Positions 16,777 through 23,818 of a DNA stretch of 64,000 nucleotides are shown one piece after another. Position numbers and translations under genes: made by a program. Positions within the stretch are counted from its first letter, which is position 1. Each line of letters begins with the position of its first letter. This stretch comes from an uncultured Flavobacteriales bacterium (GTDB lineage: Bacteria > Bacteroidota > Bacteroidia > Flavobacteriales_G > Salibacteraceae): the NCBI GenBank assembly GCA_943788775.1, contig CALSRO010000006.1:62001-126000 (forward strand), read 5' to 3'. The notes under the pieces were generated by a model. That model was given only the letters and a program-made list of their open reading frames with translations, made no database searches and had not been told where the DNA came from.

Positions 16777-17481
16777 ACTGGAGATTCGAGAAAATTTAGT
16801 TGAACTGTTAGAGGTAGCTGGGCATCAAGTAAGGGCAGCTAAAAATGGAAAAGAAGGCTACGAAATGATCGAGAATCATTCGCCTGAAATGGTCATTTGT
16901 GATGTCATATGCCAGCTATGAATGGCTATGAATTGCTAGTTGCATTAACTCAAAATATGGACTTGGCTGATATTCCAGCATTTTTGTTTTTATCTGCTCG
17001 AATCGAATCTGAGGATATAACACACGGGTTGCGATTGGGTGCTGATGACTACATTCTTAAGCCATTTGATCATATTCAACTTCTAAAAGCGATTAATCTC
17101 AGGTTAGCTAAGAAAAATCGTGATCTCCGTGCAATTGCAAGCAATTTTGACGGGTTTAAGAAACTGGCGTTACCCTGCGATGATGGGTTAGATATCGTTG
17201 GTTTTGAGGAAATTGTGATGTGTCAAACAGAGCGGGCCTATTGTAGCATTTATAAAAATGATGCTAAAAGAGTTTTAGTATCTAAACCAATGAAATTTTT
17301 TGAGTCTGCACTTATTGCTCATGGGTTTATTAAAGTTCATAAATCGACTATAGTGAATCCTATGCATATTCAGAAATACGTAAGAGGAAAAGGCGGCTAT
17401 TTAATGATGACTTCTGGCGTGAAAGCTGATGTTGCCGCATCTAAAAAAGCGCATATTGAATCGATGCTGCGCGGAGAATAG
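16748..17481 (+). pseudogene. LytTR response regulator with a frameshift in the receiver domain
   Basis: ATG at 16748 lies inside the end of the kinase gene (29-base overlap) and opens a receiver domain: MAQIIVVEDELEIRENLVEL with the acidic pair, and phospho-acceptor Asp52 in MVICDV. This frame stops at TGA 16919-16921. The rest of the receiver (MPAMNGYELL, PAFLFLSAR with the conserved Ser, LGADDYILKPF with the conserved Lys) and a C-terminal LytTR DNA-binding domain (VGFEEIVMCQTERAYCSIY to VHKSTIVNPMHIQKYV) follow in another frame, 16909-17481. One base missing between GATGTCAT and ATGCCAG would explain it. The intact protein would be about 244 residues, partner of the adjacent broken kinase. 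The fragment from 16909 has an ATG and could be translated alone as a partial receiver plus LytTR. Confidence 0.85.
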
Positions 17482-17585
17482 AATTCTTTAATTAATGTGG
17501 TTGGGAAACCAATCTAGTGATTTTGGTAATTCAGGGTGCATTTGGTTCCAGCGGCTTCATACAATTGAAACAAATTCAATGAGCT

Positions 17586-17942
17586 ATGAAATACATTATC
17601 ACAATTGCCCTTCTGGGAATGTTTTATACAGCGCAATCTCAATCGAATCTACTTGCCGAAAGTTTTGTTGACCATAGCCAAATTCAAATTATAGTAGAAG
17701 AAATGATTGATGGCTGTGGTCCATCTGCAATGTATAAGAAGTATAGAGACAAAGAACTGGTCATATTAAAGTTGGAAAACTTGTCTTCGAGCGATGATTA
17801 TGATAATCATAAACATAATTCAATTGCTGTTCAGAATAAACTGGATGAGTTAGGGTTTTCGAAACTTATAATAAAGGCAACAGATGTTATAAAAATAGAG
17901 GGATGTGGGAATAGAACTGTTTACACCTACATCTCTAGGTAG
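17586..17942 (+). CDS. Hypothetical secreted protein
   Basis: The 118-residue product starts with a signal peptide (MKYIITIALLGMFYTAQSQS). The mature region is short and mixed alpha/beta, with Cys in DGCGPSAMYKKYRDKE and IEGCGNRTVYTYISR that could form one disulfide. I do not recognise it. It stands alone after the broken two-component genes and is convergent with the OmpA gene at 17970, 27 bases away. No clear -7 box was found upstream. Codon use resembles that of its neighbours. Confidence 0.6.
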   Translation: MKYIITIALLGMFYTAQSQSNLLAESFVDHSQIQIIVEEMIDGCGPSAMYKKYRDKELVILKLENLSSSDDYDNHKHNSIAVQNKLDELGFSKLIIKATDVIKIEGCGNRTVYTYISR

Positions 17943-17969
17943 ATTGAAGTTAAAGGCTCTTTTAAATAT

Positions 17970-18818
17970 TTATTTCAAGATTTTAATCTCTACCCTTCGA
18001 TTGGCTTGTCGGTCCTCTTCTGTTTCTTCTGGAAAAACCTTGGGTTTTGAGCTACCGTAACCTTTGTAACTCACTCGATCAGCATCAATACCTTCCCTAA
18101 TTAAGAAATCATAGATGAATTTTGCTCTGTTTTCGCTCAAATTCATGGTTTGAGTATCATTATCCATTCCATCAAATCTGGTATAGTCACAACAAATGAA
18201 ACCCTGTACTTCGATTCTCAGAGTCTTATATTTTTTCATGGTTAGCAGCAGTTGGTCTAGGCGATCCTTGCTTTCTGGAAGGGGGTAGTGCCGACCCGGA
18301 ATGAATTCTACTCCCTCTAACACTATGTTTTTCGTTTGTGTAGTATCAATGTCCAGCGGCTTTAACCCAGATTCAGAAATAGCAATTGGCGTTTTGACTC
18401 GCTCTGATAATGGTGTTTTAACTTTTGTAAGTGGAATGGAAAATGAAAACACTAAATCTACCCTTCTGTTGTTTGAATTTCCCTCTGCAGACTCTGCGAC
18501 ATTGGCTGCAATTTCACCTGCACCTTGAATGCTCGTGATTTTAATATTGTCTTTTGACTTCAGTTTAATGTAGGCAGCTACCTCGTTTGCCCTATCTTCT
18601 GATAGCTTTTGATTATAGGCTGTGGAGCCTAAATAGTCAGCGTATCCAATTATTTCAACACTTGTAGGTGTCAATGAATCTAAGAGTTGATTGATAGGCT
18701 GCTTCCGAAATGAGGAGCGCTCATCTAAGTCAAAATAAACACTGATTTTCTTATCAGTTTGAGCGTAAAGGGTAATAAAGCAAATTTGGAACAGGATAGA
18801 CAATAACAGTTTATGCAT
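17970..18818 (-). CDS. Exported protein with two OmpA-like peptidoglycan-binding domains
   Basis: The 282-residue protein has a signal peptide (MHKLLLSILFQICFITLYAQ) and then two OmpA-C-like domains in tandem. The first (about 24-130) shows ISVYFDLDERSSF, VEIIGYADYLGSTAYNQKLS with the SEDRANEV helix, and NNRRVDLVFS. The second (about 165-282) shows GVEFIPGRHYPLPESKDRLD, QTMNLSENRAKFIYDFL, DRVSYKGYGSSKP and RQANRRVEIKIL. These domains bind diaminopimelate in peptidoglycan from the periplasmic side. There is no beta-barrel or lipobox, so the protein is probably soluble in the periplasm and could crosslink peptidoglycan or a partner. A TTTATTTG near-consensus box ends four bases before the ATG. 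Confidence 0.85.
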   Translation of the reverse strand: MHKLLLSILFQICFITLYAQTDKKISVYFDLDERSSFRKQPINQLLDSLTPTSVEIIGYADYLGSTAYNQKLSEDRANEVAAYIKLKSKDNIKITSIQGAGEIAANVAESAEGNSNNRRVDLVFSFSIPLTKVKTPLSERVKTPIAISESGLKPLDIDTTQTKNIVLEGVEFIPGRHYPLPESKDRLDQLLLTMKKYKTLRIEVQGFICCDYTRFDGMDNDTQTMNLSENRAKFIYDFLIREGIDADRVSYKGYGSSKPKVFPEETEEDRQANRRVEIKILK

Positions 18819-18885
18819 AGAACAAATAAACTGAGATCTATTGGTTTTCGTACACTAAGGTTTAGATTGTTTCATCTTTGCAGAA

Positions 18886-19467
18886 TTGGATGCTTATACA
18901 ACCATAGAGGCCATCTCGGTTCTGTTAAACCTAATCTTTCTTGGACTGCTCATCATTCAAAACAAGTGGTGCTGGCCTTTTGGAATAGTTGGGTCTGCCC
19001 TTGGGGTGTTTTTATTTGTCTGGCCTGACGCGCAAGTGAAGCTTTATTCCGAAGCCATTCTTTATTCCTACTATGTTTGGATTGGGATATTTGGTTGGTG
19101 GAATTGGACATCAAAGCAAAGCGAGAAGAACATTGTTTCTTGGTCCATTCGAAAGAATGTGAGCGCTTTAATCATTGGGTTGGGAGTTTTCCCTGTGTTG
19201 GGTTTTGTGATGGACGAGTTTTTTGATTCAAACAGTCCATATCTCGATGCTCTGACAACTACATTCAGTTTTATTGCAAGTTTTTTACAAGCTAAGCGAG
19301 TCCTTAGTTCATGGCACTTTTGGATAGTGATCAACGGAGTATCGATATACCTTTATTATTCGAGAGGCTTAGAGCTTTATACTGGATTAATGGTGGTTTA
19401 TTTCGCCTTTTCCATGTATGGACTGAAAATCTGGAAGAGAGACTTAAAAGTTGCTTCTACGCCTTAG
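18886..19467 (+). CDS. pnuC: Nicotinamide riboside / NMN-type vitamin transporter PnuC
   Basis: The 193-residue membrane protein has six or seven hydrophobic segments and PnuC features: NKWCWPFGIVGSALGVFLF, YSEAILYSYYVWIGIFGWWNW (the conserved Trp-rich substrate motif), and SSWHFWIVINGVSIYLYY. Family members facilitate diffusion of nicotinamide riboside, trapped by intracellular phosphorylation, or in related forms thiamine or riboflavin. There is no NadR kinase or TPP riboswitch next to it to settle the substrate. No in-frame ATG exists near the start and a TTG at 18886 is used in this call. The 3' end overlaps the convergent lipoprotein gene by 11 bases. Confidence 0.88.
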   Translation: MDAYTTIEAISVLLNLIFLGLLIIQNKWCWPFGIVGSALGVFLFVWPDAQVKLYSEAILYSYYVWIGIFGWWNWTSKQSEKNIVSWSIRKNVSALIIGLGVFPVLGFVMDEFFDSNSPYLDALTTTFSFIASFLQAKRVLSSWHFWIVINGVSIYLYYSRGLELYTGLMVVYFAFSMYGLKIWKRDLKVASTP

Positions 19468-19975
19468 TGGCATCCACTGAAAAACGCACATTCAACAAGC
19501 AATTACGATCTTGACTAGCGAAGTCATCTGAGGTAAACTCAATTCGAAAGGATACAGATGTTGCCTTTAAATACTCTTGAACATCTGTGTCTCTGGTATC
19601 CAGTGTAAGTAAAACATCTCCTTCATCTGCTTCATCAATAGTGCCGATAAGTATTTCATCGAGACCAGTGGCGCTCATGTAAATTGACATCTGATCGACA
19701 TATTGAAGGTCTTTGCCAGTGGGGCCAGTGAGCGAAACTTGTAAGGTGGTTATTAAGGCCTCATTTATCAGAGAAGCTTTGGTTTCGTTATCATTGAATT
19801 TTTCATCTGAATCAGTCTCAATCGCGATTGAATCAGTACTGATGGCATACTCTATACCTAGTGTGGCTGGAAGTACGAATTCCTCAGAATAGTTTAAAAC
19901 GAATTGAGTGTCCTCATCATTATTGCATGACAATATGGTTGTGGCAAGCAAGGCAATAGCTAATAATTTCTTCAT
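19457..19975 (-). CDS. Hypothetical lipoprotein
   Basis: The 172-residue protein has a lipoprotein signal (MKKLLAIALLATTILSC, Cys17 lipidated) followed by an acidic linker NNDEDTQ. The mature part alternates beta strands and polar segments (EEFVLPATLGIEYAISTD, LQVSLTGPTGKDLQYVDQ, VSFRIEFTSDDFASQD), suggesting a small Ig-like or jelly-roll domain. I cannot name a family. It is transcribed away from the sulfotransferase and converges on pnuC with an 11-base overlap. Probably located on the outer membrane. Function unknown. Confidence 0.7.
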   Translation of the reverse strand: MKKLLAIALLATTILSCNNDEDTQFVLNYSEEFVLPATLGIEYAISTDSIAIETDSDEKFNDNETKASLINEALITTLQVSLTGPTGKDLQYVDQMSIYMSATGLDEILIGTIDEADEGDVLLTLDTRDTDVQEYLKATSVSFRIEFTSDDFASQDRNCLLNVRFSVDATKA

Positions 19976-20049
19976 ATCTGATATATGATGGCAAAAGTGC
20001 TCAATTGTTACGATTGAACATAAAATGTTTGCCTGAACTTAAGTGAGTT

Positions 20050-20964
20050 CTAGGATTTTGAATTGAAAAGCCAATTATCTCGACCAACCCATTCTATGGA
20101 TTTTTCAAACTGTGGTTGCTGTAAAAGCGATTTGAGTTTTGAATTAAACGGACCAAAATGATCTTTTAATATTTTTCTGTCAGAATCAGGCATTGAATCA
20201 AATTTAGCTTCGGTTTCATTGAGACTTTGTAATCCACTACCAATCTTCGAATAAATCGAGTAGGGAAGTAGTTGGCGTAGCAATTGTTTGATAGGATTGC
20301 TTTCCTTTTTCAATGTGTTTATAAACGAGGCAATTTGCCTAGACTTTGATTTTGTTGTGACGTTATGCGCTTGGCTAATATCTTCATTATCCATTGGATC
20401 AACCTCTAGCCATTTACATATTCGATTACACGTAATACTTGGGTTTGTTTTGAATTCTTCGAATAGGATGAACCTGATTTGAGACGACTGAAAATATTTA
20501 AGAAGTATCTCTATTTGTTCAGTGTATAGGCCAAGTGAAACGAACAGGGAGTATAGATCTGACTTTGAGTCATTTGACAGAACCGCACTAATTATATCTT
20601 GAAATGAATGATGCACCCAACCTTGACTAACACCCATGTTATATCCAGAATATGTTCTGCTCACAGGCTCTCTCAGAATAAACACAATTTTCACATTCGG
20701 AAAATCATGCTTTAATCTTTGGATGGCAGATTCATTCGTACAGATGGTAACGTTCTTAGCAACATTCTTCAGGGCTCCTTTTTTTGAGGTGAAATAGGTG
20801 TTGTAGGCGTTTTGAAACCCTTGCTTATATGACTTTTCATCAGCAAAATAGGAGAACTCATTGCCAAAATGTGCGTTTAGCTGGGGGTGCTTTCTAAGGT
20901 ATGTCAAAAGTGAGGTGGTTCCAGCCTTTTGGGCACCAATAATCATCAAATCCAATTCAGACAT
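20050..20964 (-). CDS. Sulfotransferase domain protein
   Basis: The 304-residue protein (ATG 20964; a TTG two codons earlier is less likely) is a PAPS-dependent sulfotransferase. The 5'-phosphosulfate-binding loop is GAQKAGTTSLLTYLRKHP near residue 9, and the 3'-phosphate-binding segment is VFILREPVSRTYSGYNM, with the expected Arg and Ser. The C-terminal part includes FEEFKTNPSITCNRICKWL, typical of the heparan-sulfate N-sulfotransferase-like group. It probably sulfates a polysaccharide or a glycolipid, in keeping with the exopolysaccharide genes further along the window. It follows the broken TfoX-like gene by 28 bases, in the same direction. Confidence 0.88.
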   Translation of the reverse strand: MSELDLMIIGAQKAGTTSLLTYLRKHPQLNAHFGNEFSYFADEKSYKQGFQNAYNTYFTSKKGALKNVAKNVTICTNESAIQRLKHDFPNVKIVFILREPVSRTYSGYNMGVSQGWVHHSFQDIISAVLSNDSKSDLYSLFVSLGLYTEQIEILLKYFQSSQIRFILFEEFKTNPSITCNRICKWLEVDPMDNEDISQAHNVTTKSKSRQIASFINTLKKESNPIKQLLRQLLPYSIYSKIGSGLQSLNETEAKFDSMPDSDRKILKDHFGPFNSKLKSLLQQPQFEKSIEWVGRDNWLFNSKS

Positions 20965-20992
20965 ACTCAATTATTCGCTAGTTTATTCAATC

Positions 20993-21294
20993 CTATTTTG
21001 TTGCGAGTATGGAAGATTGTGCAACTTCGAGAAACTGATCTGCGCGATTAAATATTTCTTCAGTAATCGAATAATATGGCATCCTGCTATGTTGCTGCGA
21101 GCCGGCTGCTTCGAATACAGACATGTTGGAATCATTCGCTTTCATAAACACAAATCCATTGAGTCAATAATCCCGAACATTTTACTTTCATGAAATAGAC
21201 CATGCCAGCCAAACATCTTTTTTGGCGATACGCCTTCGATCGATGATAGTTTTTCCAGTTCTAGTTCAGCGCTCAAAACCGAATCTTGGTTCAT
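20993..21294 (-). pseudogene. TfoX N-terminal-domain protein, frameshifted
   Basis: An ATG at 21294 with an excellent AGGAGA ribosome-binding site opens a TfoX_N-like frame (LEKLSSIEGVSPKKMFGWHG, LFHESKMFGIIDSM). It stops at 21144-21142. The rest of the domain continues in another frame to TAG at 20995-20993 (FVFMKANDSNMSVFEAAG, RMPYYSITEEIF). One base missing in GGATTTG near 21154-21156 restores the junction GIIDSM(D/E)FVFMKAND and a 100-residue protein, the normal size of a stand-alone TfoX_N domain. Both halves are too short to appear as long frames. The family resembles the competence regulator TfoX/Sxy, but its role in Bacteroidota is unknown. It sits between the RidA and sulfotransferase genes, in the same direction. 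Confidence 0.75.
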
Positions 21295-21321
21295 TTTATC
21301 TCCTTTGACTCCCATATTTTG

Positions 21322-21798
21322 CTATTTGGCTGCGATGCAGCTGATTTCGACATTCACGTTTTTAGGCAATGTTTTTACAGCTACTGTTTCGCGTGCAGGT
21401 GGGTTCGTGCTGAAATAGCGCCCATAGATTTCATTGACCTCCGCGAAGCTATTCATGTCACTCAAGAAAATGGAACACTTAAGGACATCTGAATAGTCCA
21501 TTCCAGCCTCAGAAAGAACAGCTCCCAAGTTTTTCAGTACCAAATCCGTTTCGACAGCGAGCGAACTTGTGTCGAGTTCTCCTGTTTGCGGGTTTATTGC
21601 AATCTGTCCACTCACATATAGGGTACCATCATGCAAAACTGCTTGTGAATAAGGTCCAATGGGCGCTGGCGCGTTTTTACTTTCTATAATTTGTTTCGAA
21701 CTCATGGTTTCTGTATTGTCGGAATTTGAGTGATGTTCAGACTTTTGCGAGCAACTGATACTGGTAAGAATAAATATTGCTGCAACTAGCTTTTTCAT
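21322..21798 (-). CDS. RidA (YjgF/TdcF) family protein with lipoprotein signal
   Basis: From ATG 21798 the product is 158 residues. Residues 1-16 (MKKLVAAIFILTSISC) are a lipoprotein signal with Cys16 lipidated, followed by a polar linker to about residue 34. The RidA domain then shows NAPAPIGPYSQAVLHDGTLY, VSGQIAINPQTGEL, LKNLGAVLSEAGMDYSDVLK and NPPARETVAVKTLPKN, which includes the Arg that binds the carboxylate of imine substrates. Cytoplasmic RidA deaminates reactive enamine/imine intermediates; export of such an enzyme is unusual. An internal ATG at residue 32 (MSSKQIIE) could give a normal cytoplasmic form. A TATTTTTG box six bases upstream supports the long form. It is divergent from pabA. 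Confidence 0.88.
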   Translation of the reverse strand: MKKLVAAIFILTSISCSQKSEHHSNSDNTETMSSKQIIESKNAPAPIGPYSQAVLHDGTLYVSGQIAINPQTGELDTSSLAVETDLVLKNLGAVLSEAGMDYSDVLKCSIFLSDMNSFAEVNEIYGRYFSTNPPARETVAVKTLPKNVNVEISCIAAK

Positions 21799-21804
21799 AA
21801 GGAT

Positions 21805-21820
21805 CAAAAATAGATTTTTG
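21805..21820. promoter_or_regulatory. Palindromic divergent promoter between ridA-like gene and pabA
   Basis: CAAAAATAGATTTTTG is a perfect palindrome apart from its two central bases. Read on the minus strand it contains TATTTTTG (21812-21805), six bases before the RidA ATG. Read on the plus strand it gives GATTTTTG, one base off consensus, eight bases before the pabA ATG. One element may therefore serve both genes. Confidence 0.45.
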
Positions 21821-21828
21821 AGCCAGCA

Positions 21829-22446
21829 ATGAATTCTACATTTCAAATCCTGGTCATCGACAATTTCGATTCGTTTACATATAATCTCGTGCATCTGATT
21901 GAGGCATTGGATTGTAAGTTTCGGGTGGTCCGAAATGATGAATTGGATCAATTGAAAACAGATGAGTTTACACATTTGATTATTGGCCCAGGTCCCGGAT
22001 TGCCTGCTACCTCAGGTCAATTGATGAAGTTTTTACATTCTTGGCCCGAAAGCAAGCCAATTCTAGGGATTTGCCTTGGCATGCAAGCAATTTTAGAACA
22101 AGATGGTGGAGAAATTGAGAATTTGCCAGTGGTTTTTCATGGAGCTCAGGATTTGGTTTATTGCATCGATGAATCGGCCTTATTCGAAGGGATATCAAAA
22201 AATTTCAAAGCAGGTAGATACCACAGCTGGGGTTTCAGAACGAGTTCTATTCCGGATCAATACAGGATCATTGCTGATGATTCAAATAATTTGACATTGG
22301 CCATCGAGCATAAGGATAGGCCTTGGTTTGGTGTTCAATTTCACCCTGAAAGCATTATGACCGAATTTGGTATGGAAATAATGCGGAATTTTTTGGTCAC
22401 AGAAAAAACCAGTAATCCTGAGATGGAGTTAAGCCCAATGAATTGA
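21829..22446 (+). CDS. pabA: Aminodeoxychorismate/anthranilate synthase glutamine amidotransferase subunit
   Basis: The 205-residue class I glutamine amidotransferase has the oxyanion region IIGPGPGLPATSG, nucleophile Cys82 in PILGICLGMQAI, and the His-Glu pair in VQFHPESIMTEFG. It supplies ammonia to chorismate amination for folate (PabA) or tryptophan (TrpG); the two cannot be separated from sequence alone. No pabB or trp genes lie in the window, which favours a stand-alone PabA/TrpG used by a remote partner. Its last 50 bases overlap the convergent glycosyltransferase gene, and the extra C-terminal tail (TSNPEMELSPMN) lies in that overlap. Confidence 0.88.
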   Translation: MNSTFQILVIDNFDSFTYNLVHLIEALDCKFRVVRNDELDQLKTDEFTHLIIGPGPGLPATSGQLMKFLHSWPESKPILGICLGMQAILEQDGGEIENLPVVFHGAQDLVYCIDESALFEGISKNFKAGRYHSWGFRTSSIPDQYRIIADDSNNLTLAIEHKDRPWFGVQFHPESIMTEFGMEIMRNFLVTEKTSNPEMELSPMN

Positions 22447-23410
22447 GATAGGTTTCAATTTCGATGCGTTCCTTAGGATTTGCCACGGCAATTAACACTT
22501 GCGGATCTTTCGAATCAATTAGAATCTTTGGTTTATTAAGCTCAACACCATAAATGTGTTTGCCAACTTTATTTTCATTATCACAAACCCATTCAAATCT
22601 CAATCGGTGCTCCTGCAGAACCTTAGCCAAATCCTTTCCATTCTTTCCTGCACCCCAAATTATCAGTGATCTTTCAGAGTTGTAAGTAGTTGATTTAAAG
22701 TATTGAATCTTGATTTCAAAGAAGCGATTATCAGAGTATTGCTTCATCGTTCTGGAGGCACGATCCGATCTATCGCGCCAATGATGAATTTGATCCTCAA
22801 TCCCCACAACTTTGTATCCTGCTTGAAATATCCGAAAGCATAAATCATAGTCCTCAGGATAAAGATCTGAGTGAAAACCTCCAATAGAATCGAAGTCTTG
22901 CCTTCGCATTATCCAACATGCGGATGGAATTACACATTCTCGATATACGTGGTCCCAGTAACTATTCTCCGATGCAATTGCATTTAACCAGCGTGCGTAT
23001 TTCAAGAATCCATCGCCCACTTGACCTTCATCGGTAAAGTAGCGCACTGAACCGGCTGCGATCTTATATTCAGGATTATTAATTAGCGCTTCCAGCAACA
23101 CGACCAGTTTTGATGGATGCATCATGTCGTCAGAATCCATTCGAGTTACAAATTCACCAGTAATTACCTCATAGCCTGTCTCCAAGGCAGCGGTTATGTT
23201 TTCTGCTTTGGATGGATGAACAGTTATTCTCGAGTCTTTAGAAGCATACTCCCGAAGGATACTCAGGCTGCCATCCGTGCTGTGGTCATCGACAGCGATC
23301 AATTCCCAATGCTCGTGGGTTTGGTGCAAGATCGAGTTTAGACAGTCGGTGAGGTACTTTTCAGTATTCTTCACCGGCATAATGATCGATATGAGATTTG
23401 ATTGATCCAT
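22397..23410 (-). CDS. Family 2 glycosyltransferase with C-terminal Rossmann-like domain
   Basis: The 337-residue protein (ATG 23410; an in-frame ATG at 23431 would add seven residues) has a GT-A domain in residues 1-230: ISIIMPVKNTEKYLTDCL, the WELIAVDDHSTDGS segment, TRMDSDDM as the DxD metal motif, and YPEDYDLCFRIFQAGYKV as acceptor/catalytic region. After residue 245 a second domain begins with SLIIWGAGKNGKDLAKVL, a glycine-rich nucleotide-binding pattern, followed by FEWVCDNENKVGKHIYGVE and VLIAVANPKERIEI. This is an unusual addition. The gene stands alone, convergent with pabA. The donor and acceptor sugars are unknown. Confidence 0.85.
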   Translation of the reverse strand: MDQSNLISIIMPVKNTEKYLTDCLNSILHQTHEHWELIAVDDHSTDGSLSILREYASKDSRITVHPSKAENITAALETGYEVITGEFVTRMDSDDMMHPSKLVVLLEALINNPEYKIAAGSVRYFTDEGQVGDGFLKYARWLNAIASENSYWDHVYRECVIPSACWIMRRQDFDSIGGFHSDLYPEDYDLCFRIFQAGYKVVGIEDQIHHWRDRSDRASRTMKQYSDNRFFEIKIQYFKSTTYNSERSLIIWGAGKNGKDLAKVLQEHRLRFEWVCDNENKVGKHIYGVELNKPKILIDSKDPQVLIAVANPKERIEIETYLNSLGLTPSQDYWFFL

Positions 23411-23449
23411 GTACTTGCAGCGAATATCCATTTTTACCGATCATTGTCT

Positions 23450-23707
23450 ATGGCCAAATACAAACTCGATTTACACGATATATATAATAAGGGGACTCTC
23501 ATTGATCAAGCCTTGAACGAAGCCATTGATGAATGTGTAGAGTCTAAAATTGGCACATTAGAAATTATTCCTGGAAAGGGGAGTGGTCAACTCAAAAAGA
23601 AGGTGATACGATTCTTGGAACAGAAGCATATTAAGAATAAATATCACCGGATCGATAAAGACAGCAAGAACTTCGGTCGCCTCTTTGTGTACTTTAAATT
23701 TAAATAG
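23450..23707 (+). CDS. Smr domain protein
   Basis: ATG at 23450 gives an 85-residue protein consisting only of an Smr domain: KLDLHDIYNKGTLIDQAL with the LDLH motif, and LEIIPGKGSGQLKKKVIRFL, in which G-K-G-S-G replaces the usual G-x-G motif (IHGKG/GKGSG). Such domains are nicking nucleases or ribosome/RNA-binding modules associated with MutS2. The frame extends upstream to 23402, but that would overlap the divergent glycosyltransferase and adds no recognisable sequence. Function is assigned by family only. Confidence 0.82.
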   Translation: MAKYKLDLHDIYNKGTLIDQALNEAIDECVESKIGTLEIIPGKGSGQLKKKVIRFLEQKHIKNKYHRIDKDSKNFGRLFVYFKFK

Positions 23708-23770
23708 TTGAAATTTAAAGTGCAGAAAAACAATGATTTACACTCTAACTTTGCTTAATACCTAAGAAAA

Positions 23771-23796
23771 TTATGCATTAAGACTTGTATGCATAA
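23771..23796. promoter_or_regulatory. Perfect inverted repeat, candidate PadR operator
   Basis: TTATGCAT (23771-23778) and ATGCATAA (23789-23796) are an exact 8-bp inverted repeat with a 10-base spacer. Each arm contains the self-complementary ATGCAT. It covers the -33 region of the padR promoter. PadR proteins bind dyads of the ATGT-N8-ACAT kind, so autoregulation is likely. Confidence 0.65.
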
Positions 23797-23814
23797 GATT
23801 CAGATGTATATTTG
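23784..23814 (+). promoter_or_regulatory. Promoter of padR and the GldL/GldM-like fusion gene
   Basis: TTG at 23785-23787 is followed after 19 bases by TATATTTG (23807-23814), a full -7 consensus. The box ends four bases before the padR ATG, predicting a leaderless or nearly leaderless transcript. Confidence 0.65.
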
Positions 23815-23818
23815 CCTT

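Noticed and set aside
14778..17481. Programmed frameshifting in the kinase and regulator genes
   Set aside because: Neither junction has a slippery heptamer or downstream structure that I can see, and the two shifts are different in kind (one base gained, one lost).
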